Of a stretch of 64,000 nt of DNA, positions 34,883 through 42,883 are shown piece after piece. The DNA comes from DASSUW01 sp963789005. GTDB lineage: Bacteria; Actinomycetota; Thermoleophilia; Solirubrobacterales; Solirubrobacteraceae. Numbering within the stretch: the first letter of the stretch is position 1; every line of letters begins with the position of its first letter. Location of the stretch: the NCBI GenBank assembly GCA_963789005.1, contig CAWBIZ010000009.1, positions 142,997 through 206,996 of the forward strand, in the 5' to 3' direction. A program made the translations under genes and the position numbers. The notes under the pieces were generated by a model. The model saw nothing but the letters and a program-made list of their open reading frames with translations, was not told where the DNA came from and made no database searches.

Positions 34883-35494
34883 GTGAGCGTCTCCACCCTG
34901 TCACTCGCCGACGCGGTGGCCACCGCGGCGACCGGCGACCTCTGGCTGTTCCGCGGCCGCTCGCTGGCCGACCGTGCGATCCAGACCGTCACCAACAGCC
35001 CCGTCAACCACGTCGGGATGGCGGTCGTGCTCGACGACCTGCCGCCGCTGCTGTGGCACGCCGAGCTCGGCCGCTCCCTGCCCGACGTGTGGACCGGCGA
35101 GCGCCAGCGCGGCGTGCAGCTGCACGTACTCGCCGACGCGGTCCGCACGTGGGATGAGAAGTACGGCCAGCACGCCTTCCTGCGCCAGCTGCAGGGCACG
35201 CTCGAGCGCTCCCACGAGGACGAGCTGATGAAGGTGATCGACCGCTACGACGGGCGCCCGTTCCCCACCACGCCAGGCCTCATGCGGTCGTGGGCGACCG
35301 GGCGCGTGCGCCGGCGGGAGGCCACCAGGGAGGCCGTCTACTGCGCCGAGCTGGTCGCCACGACCTACCAGGCGATGGGCCTGCTGCCGGACAAGCGTCC
35401 CGCCAGCTGGTACGACCCCGGCCGGTTCTGGAGCGGCGACCGAATCGAGCTCGTCGAGCCGTTCGAGCTCGGCGAGGAGATCGCGATCACCTAG
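34883..35494 (+). CDS. YiiX/YebB-like permuted papain-fold hydrolase
   Basis: A 203-residue protein that resembles NlpC/P60 relatives of the permuted YiiX type: GDLWLFRGRSLADRAIQ, then the catalytic His in NSPVNHVGMAVV (H43), and the catalytic Cys in EAVYCAELVATTYQAMGL (about C154). The order His then Cys marks the permuted subgroup. Such enzymes cleave amide or thioester bonds of lipids or peptides. No signal peptide is seen. GTG 34883 lies 23 bases from the divergent small gene. Confidence 0.75.
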   Translation: MSVSTLSLADAVATAATGDLWLFRGRSLADRAIQTVTNSPVNHVGMAVVLDDLPPLLWHAELGRSLPDVWTGERQRGVQLHVLADAVRTWDEKYGQHAFLRQLQGTLERSHEDELMKVIDRYDGRPFPTTPGLMRSWATGRVRRREATREAVYCAELVATTYQAMGLLPDKRPASWYDPGRFWSGDRIELVEPFELGEEIAIT

Positions 35495-35497
35495 CCG

Positions 35498-36400
35498 CTA
35501 CTTGCAGGCGGCGTACGCGCGCGACGCCTTGTACGTCTTGCGGTTGGACGCCTTGACGACGACCGAGATCGTCGTCTTCTTGGCGGTCAGCTTGCGGAGC
35601 GTGACCGTCTTCAGCGCGCCGCGGCCCTTGACCTTCGTCTTGCGGTTCACCGCCACCGTCGCGGTCAGCACGCGACCGCCGTACGGGGCGCGCAGCTTGA
35701 AGCGCATGGTCTTGGCGCGCACGCACGTGCCCGCGCGCGGGAGCCCGACACGGTCGGCGAGCGCGACGGTCGGCGTCGGGGTGGGCGTGGGCGTCCCCGT
35801 CGTCGGAGGCGGCGTCGCCATCGGAGTCGCGGTCGGACTCGGCGTCGGCGTGGGGGTGGCGGGTGCGGAGATCGCAGCGGCGCCCCACAGCAGACCGAGC
35901 GTCATCGCGGAGCCCTGGAAGCGGTTGGGGTCGCCGGCCGGGAGGGCGAACGTGGCGATGAACTCGTACTCGCGCGCGCCGCTGCCGCTGATCGCGCCCG
36001 CGGCAAGCTCGCCGAAGCCGGCGAGCGGGCCGTCGTAGAGCGTCTCGGGAGCGGTCGGCACCGTGATGTCGGTCACTTGCAACAGCAGCGCGTCGGAGAC
36101 CTTCCCGCCGCCCGCTCCCGGCACGTCGACGACCGCGCCGCGGCCGAGCACGAGCTGCCCGCCGAGCACGCCCGGGTTGCCGATCCGCACGGTGCCGCTG
36201 AGCTGGTCGCCGGGGCGCATGCCGGTCGTCCCGAGCACGGCGAGACCCTCGCGCGAGTTGACGATCGTGATGTCGCCGCTCGCGGCGAGCAGGCGCATGG
36301 CGGCGGCCTCCTGGCGGTCCTGCGCGGGCGCCGCGAACGCGAGCCCGAGCGCGGAAAGCGCCATGCCGAGTGCGGCGAGAAGGGGAAGCAGTCCACGCAT
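35498..36400 (-). CDS. secreted TasA/camelysin-like protein with C-terminal Cys-bounded domain
   Basis: A 300-residue exported protein. Signal peptide residues 1-24 (LLPLLAALGMALSALGLAFA). The TasA-like core (about 40-180) contains SGDITIVNSREGLAVLGTTG, matching SIVNSNEGVAVLTASNMRP of the first gene in the operon. A Pro/Thr linker (about 182-212) follows. The C-terminal domain starts at GTCVRAKTMRFKLRAPYGGR and ends YAACK, with two cysteines probably bonded; this domain type is frequent in Thermoleophilia secreted proteins. It starts on the last base of the preceding stop (TGATG). It is probably a minor subunit or anchor of the same extracellular assembly. Confidence 0.8.
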   Translation of the reverse strand: MRGLLPLLAALGMALSALGLAFAAPAQDRQEAAAMRLLAASGDITIVNSREGLAVLGTTGMRPGDQLSGTVRIGNPGVLGGQLVLGRGAVVDVPGAGGGKVSDALLLQVTDITVPTAPETLYDGPLAGFGELAAGAISGSGAREYEFIATFALPAGDPNRFQGSAMTLGLLWGAAAISAPATPTPTPSPTATPMATPPPTTGTPTPTPTPTVALADRVGLPRAGTCVRAKTMRFKLRAPYGGRVLTATVAVNRKTKVKGRGALKTVTLRKLTAKKTTISVVVKASNRKTYKASRAYAACK

Positions 36401-38460
36401 CAGAAGTCCGTGTCCGCCGCGCCGCTCTCGGTGACCAGCGTGGTGGAGCTCGCCTTGCCGCTGACGTCAGTGGCGGAAGCCGACGGGCGCCAGGTGATCG
36501 CCCCGGTCGTGGCGACGGTCTGCGGGGCGCCCGAGACCACGGTGCCGAGCTGAACGGTGATCGCGTTGCCGCTGCGGACCATCGTCGCGTTGAGGACGGC
36601 GTTGGCGGTGACGTAGTTGCGCTGGAGTTGGAGGTCCGTGACCCCGCTGACGATGTTCAGCCGCGTCGTGTTCGCCGCGTTGTAGAAGTCCATCCGGTCG
36701 TTGTTCGCGCTGTTGTTGAGCCTCACCGTGATGGCCGTGGAGGTGCCGGTCCAGCCGGCGAGGACCGAGGCCGGGGCCATCGGCTCGCTCCAGGTGAGCG
36801 AGATCGTGTCGCCGGCGTCGGGCCGGCTGGCGACGCCGCCGTTGGTCGTCTGGACGTCGACGCCGGTGGGCGCGACGTTCTCGACGAAGCGCGACGTCAC
36901 GACTGAGTTCGCGGTTCGCGGGAAATTGTCGGTGGCGACGGCGCGGATGTCGTAGAAGGCGTCGGCGACCGTCGTCGTGTTGAACGAGCACGTGTAGGGA
37001 GCGACGGTGTCCGCCGCGCAGATGTTCGTCCACGTCCCGGCGCCGGCCGGCGAGCGCTGGAAGGTCACGTTGGCGATGCCGCCGCCGTCGGACGCCGTGG
37101 CGTTGAGCGTCACGGTGCCGGTCAGCGGGGTGCCCGGGTCGGTCAGCGAGACGGTCGGCACGACGTTGTCCACGCGCCGGTTGGTGATCGCCGTCGAGCC
37201 GGTCTCGTTGCCCGCCGCGTCGGTGCCGAGCGCGCGGACCTCGTACATGCCGTCGGCGATGGCCGTGGTCGCCCAGGCGCAGGAGTAGTTCGACGGCGCG
37301 CTGACCGTCGTGTCGGTGCACCCGTCGAGCCAGGTGGTGTTGCCCACGAGCCGGTACTGACCCTTCCACGAGGCGATGCCCGACCCGGTGTCGGTCGCGG
37401 TGCCGCTGAGCGTGACCGAGCCGGCCAGCGGCGAGCCCGGGTTGGTGAGCGTCGGGGCGGCCGGGACCGTGTTGTCGATCCGGAACGTCGTGACGGCGCT
37501 GGTCGTGATGAAGCCGGCGTTGTCCTCGACGATCGCCTGCAGGTCGTACAGCCCGTCGGTGCGCGTCGTGGTGTCGAAGCCGGTGCACTCCCACGGTGCC
37601 GCGGTGTCGACGGCGCACACGTTCGCCCAGGCGCCGACGCCCTGCCGGATCTGGATCGTGACCTGCTTGACGCCGGAGCCTGCGCCGTCGGCGGCCGTCG
37701 CCGGCACGGTGATCGTGCCCTTGACCGACCCGAGGGCGGGGATCGAGCCGGTCGGCGCCGTGTTGTCGACGGTCCGGGTGAGCGTGAAGTCGTGCTCGTT
37801 GCCGACGACGTCGGTGGCGCGAGCGCGCAGCTCGTGGTCGCCGTCGGCGAGCGTCGTGCTGTCGAGCGCGCACTCCTGCGGCGAGGTCAGGCCCGAGCAC
37901 AGCGTGGTCCAGGAGCCGCCCGCCGGGCGGTAGGCGATGCTGAGCGAAACGAGGCCGCTGAGGGCGTCGGTCCCGGTCGCGGTCAGCAGCTCGGTCCCGC
38001 GGATGACCCCGGGATCGCTGAGCGTGGCCACCGGCAGCGCGTTGTCGAACAGCCGCGCGAGGACGGTCGAGGTGCGCTGGTAGCCGGCCTGGTCAACGGC
38101 GATCGCGCGCACGTCGCGCACGCCGCTGGCCACGCCGGCCGAGTCCCAGTCGCACGTGTACGGCGCCGAGGTGTCCTCGCACGCGTCCGTCCACGTCCCG
38201 GCGCCCACCGGGGAGGTCTGGAAGCGCACGCGGTCGATGCCGCGCTCGGAGCTCGCGGTGCCGGAGAGGGGGACCACCCCGCGCCGCGGGGTGCCCGGGT
38301 CGTCCATCGACACGGCCACGGTGTTGAAGTCGGAGGCCGCTCCGAAGGCGTTGCCCGGGGAGGCCGAGACCGGCACGAAGTCCGCGCCCGAGGCGGTCAG
38401 CCCGGTGCCCGCGGCGACGACGACCGCGATCGCGATCCAGGTGCGCAGCAGGCGCTTCAC
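36400..38460 (-). CDS. large secreted Ig-like repeat protein, SipW-substrate type
   Basis: A 686-residue exported protein. The N-terminus RLLRTWIAIAVVVAAGTGLT then ASGADF repeats the TasA-like leader of the first operon gene. It carries about five Ig-like repeats of some 95 residues, each with a pattern like DPGTPLTGTVTLNATASD, a short Cys-containing segment (WTNICAADTVAPYTCSF) and AVATDNFPRTANS or TDVVGN, ending in VDNTAPT. The last 150 residues (about 535-686) lack this repeat. Paired cysteines in each repeat suggest disulfides. No LPXTG or membrane anchor is seen. GTG overlaps the SipW stop. Likely an adhesive or structural partner of the fibre subunits. Confidence 0.82.
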   Translation of the reverse strand: MKRLLRTWIAIAVVVAAGTGLTASGADFVPVSASPGNAFGAASDFNTVAVSMDDPGTPRRGVVPLSGTASSERGIDRVRFQTSPVGAGTWTDACEDTSAPYTCDWDSAGVASGVRDVRAIAVDQAGYQRTSTVLARLFDNALPVATLSDPGVIRGTELLTATGTDALSGLVSLSIAYRPAGGSWTTLCSGLTSPQECALDSTTLADGDHELRARATDVVGNEHDFTLTRTVDNTAPTGSIPALGSVKGTITVPATAADGAGSGVKQVTIQIRQGVGAWANVCAVDTAAPWECTGFDTTTRTDGLYDLQAIVEDNAGFITTSAVTTFRIDNTVPAAPTLTNPGSPLAGSVTLSGTATDTGSGIASWKGQYRLVGNTTWLDGCTDTTVSAPSNYSCAWATTAIADGMYEVRALGTDAAGNETGSTAITNRRVDNVVPTVSLTDPGTPLTGTVTLNATASDGGGIANVTFQRSPAGAGTWTNICAADTVAPYTCSFNTTTVADAFYDIRAVATDNFPRTANSVVTSRFVENVAPTGVDVQTTNGGVASRPDAGDTISLTWSEPMAPASVLAGWTGTSTAITVRLNNSANNDRMDFYNAANTTRLNIVSGVTDLQLQRNYVTANAVLNATMVRSGNAITVQLGTVVSGAPQTVATTGAITWRPSASATDVSGKASSTTLVTESGAADTDF

Positions 38461-39011
38461 GCCGCGGCCTCCGCGCTGCGGCGGGCGGCCTCGGCGCCGA
38501 GCCGCCGCCACAGGCCGGCGAGGCTGAGGACGACGAGCAGAAGTGCGGGGAGCGTGACGAATGCGGTGCGCACGTCGCGGCGCCCGAGGGCGGCGAGTGC
38601 ATGCCCGGCGTAGGGGATGCCGTAGCGCACCCGGGCCTGGGTCGGCTGCCCGAGCCGGAAGGTCCACGGATCGGCGATCGGGTTGGCGTCGCCGCGCGTG
38701 CGGAACACGCGCTGGCCGGCGTCGTCACGGTCGATCGAGACGATCCGGTGGGTGATCAGGTGATCGGGGCCGGCACCGGCGGGAGGCTCGTACGTGATGA
38801 CGTCGCCTTCGCGGAGGTCGGCGACCGGCACGACCTCGGCCAGGACGAGCGAGCCCTGGTCGTAGGTGCCCGTCATGGAGCCGGAGACGATCGCGTAGCG
38901 TTGCCAGCCCAGGAGGGCCGGAGCCAGCGCTGCCAGTGCGGCGAGCACCGCAATGGCGAGCGCCGCGCCGGACGCAATGCGCCCGGCGCGGCGGATCATC
39001 CCGTTCCCCAT
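38457..39011 (-). CDS. sipW: SipW-type signal peptidase I
   Basis: A 184-residue membrane peptidase of the archaeal/ER-like class. An N-terminal helix (IASGAALAIAVLAALAALAP) leads to YAIVSGSMTGTYDQGSLV with nucleophile Ser45. GDVITYEPP follows, then HLITHRIVSID with the His88 base in place of the bacterial Lys, then FRTRGDANPIADPW. A second helix lies at about 155-172. In Bacillus SipW processes TasA and TapA; here genes for three proteins with TasA-like or SipW-type leaders surround it. ATG 39011 or 38999 are possible starts. Operon member downstream of the riboswitch. Confidence 0.92.
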   Translation of the reverse strand: MGNGMIRRAGRIASGAALAIAVLAALAALAPALLGWQRYAIVSGSMTGTYDQGSLVLAEVVPVADLREGDVITYEPPAGAGPDHLITHRIVSIDRDDAGQRVFRTRGDANPIADPWTFRLGQPTQARVRYGIPYAGHALAALGRRDVRTAFVTLPALLLVVLSLAGLWRRLGAEAARRSAEAAA

Positions 39012-39035
39012 GAACGTTTCTGCGGGCGGTGTCGC

Positions 39036-39626
39036 CTAGGAGGCGGCGTTGAAGTCGAACTCGACGCTCGACGTGTCGCCCTGATAGTTGTCGTTGGCGC
39101 TGCCGTCGAGCTGCACCGTGAACTCGTAGCGGTGCTTGGCGCCGGCGGCGTAGGTGCCGAGCGCGTCGATCGCGTAGCCGCCGGTGCCCATCTGGGCGAT
39201 CGTGCCGCCGGTGAACTTGACCACGTCGTCGCCGTTGCCACAGGCCGGCGCGACGGCGCCGACGAACGTGCCGCAGTCGACCACGGTGACGTTGAGCTTG
39301 CCCGAGAGCGGGTTGGTGCCGTCGCTGTCGACGGGCGCGGTGCGCGAGAGCGTGAACGCGCCGCTGAGGCTGCCGCTGTTCTCGATGTCGACGGTGCCGG
39401 TGGTGGCGGGGCCGGCGGGGCGCATGTTGCTCGCGGTGAGCACCGCAACGCCCTCGTTCGAGTTGACGATGCTCAGCGTGCCCGCGGCGAAGGTGTTCGA
39501 CGGGTTGGCCGAGCTGGCCGTGAAGTCTGCGCCCGAGCCGACGACGGCGCCGGCGGCGAGCAGAAGGGTCAGAAGCGCGCCGGCAGCGAGCTTCGGCTGG
39601 CCCACGAGGACCTTGAGACGGGACAT
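39036..39626 (-). CDS. TasA/camelysin-like secreted fibre subunit
   Basis: A 196-residue exported protein. Signal segment LAAGALLTLLLAAGAVVGSG, then the hallmark ADFTASSANPSNTFAAGTLS seen after the leader of TasA/camelysin proteins. The mature domain has SIVNSNEGVAVLTASNMRPA, GTVDIENSGSLSGAFTLSRT and FTVQLDGSANDNYQGDTSSV, the beta-sandwich pattern of the family. Two cysteines (VVDCGTF, PACGNG) could pair. It is the first gene after the c-di-GMP riboswitch, and its AAGGAG ribosome site lies 10 bases before the ATG. Probably the major polymerising subunit, matured by the next gene's SipW peptidase. Confidence 0.88.
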   Translation of the reverse strand: MSRLKVLVGQPKLAAGALLTLLLAAGAVVGSGADFTASSANPSNTFAAGTLSIVNSNEGVAVLTASNMRPAGPATTGTVDIENSGSLSGAFTLSRTAPVDSDGTNPLSGKLNVTVVDCGTFVGAVAPACGNGDDVVKFTGGTIAQMGTGGYAIDALGTYAAGAKHRYEFTVQLDGSANDNYQGDTSSVEFDFNAAS

Positions 39627-39628
39627 GG

Positions 39629-39642
39629 CGAGATGGCTCCTT
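39629..39642 (-). promoter_or_regulatory. switchable ribosome-binding site of the TasA-like gene
   Basis: AAGGAG (39637-39642) precedes the ATG at 39626 with ten bases between. The overlapping GAGCCATCTCG pairs perfectly, over 11 bp, with the P3 3' strand of the c-di-GMP riboswitch 58-78 bases upstream in the RNA. When the aptamer is empty the helix should hide the ribosome site. Confidence 0.75.
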
Positions 39643-39683
39643 GGGGAGGACGGAATGCCTTATGTGGGCGCTGGATGTGCGCC

Positions 39684-39768
39684 CTTACCGGCAACCGAGC
39701 CATCTCGCGCGGGCGCGAGACCTCTGGCTTTGCGTCCCCGCCTCACGACGGGTTTGCCTTGGTCAGTG
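39684..39768 (-). ncRNA. cyclic di-GMP-I (GEMM-I) riboswitch
   Basis: Read on the minus strand, all conserved boxes are in order. GGCAAACC (39751-39758) is followed by the stem CCCGTC-GTGA-GGCGGG with a GNRA tetraloop, then GGGACGCAAAGCC (39726-39738). A P3 stem TCTCGCG-CCCG-CGCGAGA follows, closed by GCCA/TGGC, and GGTTGCCGG (39688-39696) ends the aptamer. This is the GEMM-I pattern. The P3 3' strand CGAGATGGCTC (39697-39707) is perfectly complementary to GAGCCATCTCG at 39629-39639, next to and partly over the AAGGAG ribosome site of the TasA-like gene. P3 and the anti-ribosome-site helix exclude each other, so ligand should switch translation on. Confidence 0.92.
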
Positions 39769-39772
39769 CCCT

Positions 39773-39798
39773 AACTATCGGGTCCTGACCCCATTTCC
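39773..39798 (-). promoter_or_regulatory. candidate SigD/FliA-type promoter of the riboswitch operon
   Basis: On the minus strand TCAAGGAAA, then CCCGATAG after a short spacer, resembles the TAAA...GCCGATAA form used by SigD/FliA/WhiG-type sigma factors and would start transcription some bases before the aptamer. The palindrome GGGTCAGGACCC lies inside the spacer. Match is partial, so this is a suggestion only. Confidence 0.3.
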
Positions 39799-39832
39799 TT
39801 GAGCCACTGGACAAATGGCTGGACGCGCGGAG

Positions 39833-40102
39833 CTATTTTTCGGTGCGACGCCTGCGGCGAAAGAGCTCGGTGCGCATGCGCTCGAGTGCCCTGCGGGCGA
39901 GCGCCGCGCTGTCGGGCGGCGCGCTGAAGGTGACCTCGTGCGGACCGGTCGTTCCCCCCGGCCCCGTCTCGAGGAAGGCGAGCTGCCCCAGCAGCCGCTC
40001 ACACGCCTCCCGTTCCCCGGGAAGCGCGCAGTCGATCACCGCGCGGCGATAGCGCTCCAGCTCACTCGCGCGCACGGTGAGCGGCTCGGTCCCTGCCGCC
40101 AT
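39833..40102 (-). CDS. small soluble protein of unknown function
   Basis: An 89-residue protein from ATG 40102 (MAAGTEPLTVRASELERYRR), mostly helical with an Arg-rich end (LERMRTELFRRRRRTEK). Two cysteines occur in VIDCALPGEREACERLL. The ATG stands one base after a 42-nt hairpin that spans 40103-40144. Longer in-frame starts upstream would read through that hairpin. Lies between the MMPL operon and the riboswitch operon. No family recognised. Confidence 0.55.
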   Translation of the reverse strand: MAAGTEPLTVRASELERYRRAVIDCALPGEREACERLLGQLAFLETGPGGTTGPHEVTFSAPPDSAALARRALERMRTELFRRRRRTEK

Positions 40103-40144
40103 GGGATGGCTGGTCTCCGGCAAGCCGGAGAGCCAAACCATCCC
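40103..40144 (-). other. strong RNA hairpin (terminator or leader structure)
   Basis: GGGATGG/CCATCCC outer stem (40103-40109 with 40138-40144), TGG/CCA, and CTCCGGC/GCCGGAG inner stem (40115-40121 with 40124-40130) around a two-base loop. It follows the stop of the membrane protein gene at 40167 by 22 bases and directly precedes the ATG at 40102. No U-run follows on the minus strand, so it may be an attenuating leader structure as easily as a terminator. Confidence 0.5.
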
Positions 40145-40166
40145 AGGCACAGCTATGGCGGGGGCA

Positions 40167-40682
40167 TCAGCCCTCGAGGCCGGCCTCGTAGCCGTCCCAG
40201 AACGACTGCTGGACCTCGGGACCCGTGGTGCGGAAGTCCTCGGCGTTGCTGCTGAGGTCACCGACCGCGACGTCGAGCTCGTACTCGTACAGCTCGGCCT
40301 CGAACGCGTCGTCGGTGGTGAGCGCGCCGACGAAGCCGTTGGCCGCGCGGGAGAGCGCGTCCTCCTGGGCGGCGACCTGGTCGGAGACGACCTCGCCGCC
40401 GTGGGTGACGGCGCCGGCGGCCGCGGCCTCCATCTCGCTCAGCGCCGCGTCGACCTCGTCGGCCGTGTCGGCGGCGTACAGCGAGCTGACGGCCTCGCCG
40501 TAGCGCTCGCCGTCGGCGTACGCCTTGTCGGCCTCAGAGGCCGGCCAGACGGCGATCGCCAGGACGGTCAGACCGGTGGCGGCCAGCGTGCCGCCGGTCA
40601 GCCAGCGAAGGAGCGAGGCGCGGCGGCCCTCCCCGGCCGCGTCGGCGGCCGGGGCAGGGGTCGTGGTGTGGGCGACGGACAT
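40167..40682 (-). CDS. membrane-anchored protein in MMPL operon
   Basis: A 171-residue protein with a hydrophilic N-terminus, one membrane helix (LTGGTLAATGLTVLAIAVWP, about residues 28-47) and an acidic, helical outer domain of about 120 residues (YADGERYGEAVSSLYAADTA, YELDVAVGDLSSNAEDFRTT). AAGGAG precedes the ATG. It follows the MMPL gene by 36 bases and is probably translated from the same message, perhaps as an accessory. No known family. Confidence 0.72.
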   Translation of the reverse strand: MSVAHTTTPAPAADAAGEGRRASLLRWLTGGTLAATGLTVLAIAVWPASEADKAYADGERYGEAVSSLYAADTADEVDAALSEMEAAAAGAVTHGGEVVSDQVAAQEDALSRAANGFVGALTTDDAFEAELYEYELDVAVGDLSSNAEDFRTTGPEVQQSFWDGYEAGLEG

Positions 40683-40718
40683 GGGTGGTTCTCCTTGGGG
40701 AGGGGTTGGGTTGGAGGG

Positions 40719-42857
40719 TCAGGCAGGCTGCGGCTCGGGCTTGGGGCCCTCGACGCTGATGTGGGGAACGAAGCGGTCCAGCCACCGGGGCAGCCACCAG
40801 GTGCGGCTGCCGGTGAGGAGCATCACGGCGGGCAGGAGCACGCAGACCATGCTCCCGGCGATCAGGATCGCCGAGGCGAGGCCGACGCCGAACTCCTTCA
40901 CCGTGGGGTCGCCGTTGATGATGAAGCTGGCGAAGACCGCGACCATGATCGCCGCCGCGGACGCGATCACCTTGCCGGTGCCGGCCAGGCCGTGGATGAC
41001 CGCCTCGCGCGGGGACTTGCCGGCGTCGATCTCCTCCTTCACGCGGCTGAGGAGGAACACCTGGTAGTCCATCGCGAGCCCGAAGAGGATCGCGAACATC
41101 ATCATCGGGACGAACGAGACGATCGGGATCCCGCCTTCGAGGCCGATGGCGGAGGCGCCGAGGCCCTCCTGGAAGACGGCGGTCACGATCCCGTAGGCCG
41201 CGCCGACCGACAGCAGGTTCACGACGGCCGCCTGCAGCGGCACGATCACCGACCGGAAGGCGACGAGCAGCAGCACCATGCTGAGCGCGACGACGACGGC
41301 GATGATCAGCGGCAGGCGCTCGCCGATGCGGTCGGCCAGGTCGAGCTGGTTGGCGGTCGAGCCGCCGACGTAGGCGGTCGTGCCGGAGGCCGGGATGACC
41401 TCGGTGCGGACCTCGTTGACGAGGGCGCTCGTCTCGTCGGAGATCGGCGAGCCGGTCGGGATCACGGAGATCAGCGCGGCCGTACCGTCCTCGGACACCT
41501 GCGGCTCGCCCACGGCGGCGACGCCGTCGGTCGCCGACAGGCCCTCGTGCAGCTTCGCGATCCGCGGGTCGTCCTTGGTGGCCTTCTCGGACCCGAGGTC
41601 GGCGGTGACGAGCAGCGGCCCGTTGACGCCGGGGCCGAAGCCCTCGCTCAGCAGGTCGTACGCCTGCCGCTCGGTGGTCGACGTGGGCGAGCTCGACGGG
41701 TCGGTCAACCCGAGCCCGAGCTTGAGCACGGGGAGCGTCAGCAGGAGCATCAGCACGACCGAGCCGGCGGCCAAGCGGCCGGGCCGGCGGGCGACCTTCT
41801 GGCCCCACCGCTCCCACAGCGCGCTGTGGCCGAGCGTGGGCCGCTTGTCGCGCCCGAGGCGCAGGCGCTCGATGCCGTCGCCGCACAGCCCGAGCAGCGC
41901 GGGCAGCAGCGTCATCGAGGCGAGCACGGCGACGACCACGACGATCGCGGCGGCCTGCCCGAGCACGGTCACGAGCGAGAGCCCGGACACGAACAGCGAC
42001 AGCAGGGCGATCACGACCGTGCCGCCGGCGAACGCGACCGCGCTGCCGGAGGTGGCCGCGGCGTGCCCGATGGCGTCGTGCACGCTCATGCCGTCGTGGC
42101 GGGCCGAGCGGGCGCGGGTGACGATGAACAGCGCGTAGTCGATGCCCACGCCGAGGCCGATCATCGTGGCCAGCGTGGGAGCGACGTCGGAGACGTCCAT
42201 CACATGGCCGAGCAGCGAGACGATGCTGAGGCCGCAGATGAGTCCGAAGATCGCGACCGCGATCGGGAGCACCATCGCGGTGACGGTGCCGAACACGAGC
42301 AGCAGGATCAGCATGGCCATGGCGATGCCGATGAGCTCGCTCATCTTCGCCTCGGTCTCGGTGATCTTGCCGCCGAGCTGGCCGCCGGCCTCGACCTGCA
42401 GGCTCTCGGCGGGCTCCGCGGCGGTCTCGAGGATGGCCTCGGCCTCGGGCACCGAGAGGTCGCCGAGCGGCGTGGAGGTGACGACCGTGCTGTACGCGGT
42501 CTTGCCGTCCTCGGAGATGGCCTTGTAGGGGTCGCTGGCGCTGGCGACGTCCGGGGACTCAGAGAGCGCCTTCATCGACGCCTCGACTTCAGCGCGGTGG
42601 GCGTCGTCGGTGAGCTTGCCCTCGTCGGTGTGGTAGACGATCGGGCTCGCGTCGGTGAGCTCGGACGAGAACGAGCGCGCCATCACGTCGGTGGCGGCGG
42701 CGCTGTCGGAGCCCGAGACCGTCATCGAGCTCGTGTACTTGGTGCCCACCGACGAGCTCGCGAACACGAGGCCGACGAGCACGACCAGCCAGGCGCCGAT
42801 GACCAGCGCCTTGCGGCGGGCGGAGAACACCGCGATGCGGTGCAGCAGGGACGACAC
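40719..42857 (-). CDS. MMPL-family RND transporter
   Basis: A 712-residue inner-membrane protein with 12 helices in two halves, each with a large outside loop. VGLGVGIDYALFIVTRARSA and FGLAMDYQVFLLSRVKEEID carry the Asp/Tyr pairs used for proton coupling in MMPL proteins; GGTVVIALLSLFVSG also fits. GGAGG stands ten bases before the GTG. Such exporters move lipids, glycolipids or drugs across the inner membrane. It lies downstream of a MalT-like regulator and a 69-residue protein on the same strand. Confidence 0.92.
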   Translation of the reverse strand: MSSLLHRIAVFSARRKALVIGAWLVVLVGLVFASSSVGTKYTSSMTVSGSDSAAATDVMARSFSSELTDASPIVYHTDEGKLTDDAHRAEVEASMKALSESPDVASASDPYKAISEDGKTAYSTVVTSTPLGDLSVPEAEAILETAAEPAESLQVEAGGQLGGKITETEAKMSELIGIAMAMLILLLVFGTVTAMVLPIAVAIFGLICGLSIVSLLGHVMDVSDVAPTLATMIGLGVGIDYALFIVTRARSARHDGMSVHDAIGHAAATSGSAVAFAGGTVVIALLSLFVSGLSLVTVLGQAAAIVVVVAVLASMTLLPALLGLCGDGIERLRLGRDKRPTLGHSALWERWGQKVARRPGRLAAGSVVLMLLLTLPVLKLGLGLTDPSSSPTSTTERQAYDLLSEGFGPGVNGPLLVTADLGSEKATKDDPRIAKLHEGLSATDGVAAVGEPQVSEDGTAALISVIPTGSPISDETSALVNEVRTEVIPASGTTAYVGGSTANQLDLADRIGERLPLIIAVVVALSMVLLLVAFRSVIVPLQAAVVNLLSVGAAYGIVTAVFQEGLGASAIGLEGGIPIVSFVPMMMFAILFGLAMDYQVFLLSRVKEEIDAGKSPREAVIHGLAGTGKVIASAAAIMVAVFASFIINGDPTVKEFGVGLASAILIAGSMVCVLLPAVMLLTGSRTWWLPRWLDRFVPHISVEGPKPEPQPA

Positions 42858-42883
42858 GGGGATGAACCTCCGGGGAGTAGGAA

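Noticed and set aside
35766..35860. Tandem repeat resembling a CRISPR or VNTR
   Set aside because: This is the codon-level repeat of the Pro/Thr linker in the TasA-like protein; there are no regular spacers.
36700..38300. Direct DNA repeats in the large secreted protein
   Set aside because: They reflect the homologous Ig-like repeats at protein level, with diverged codons, and are not a separate element.
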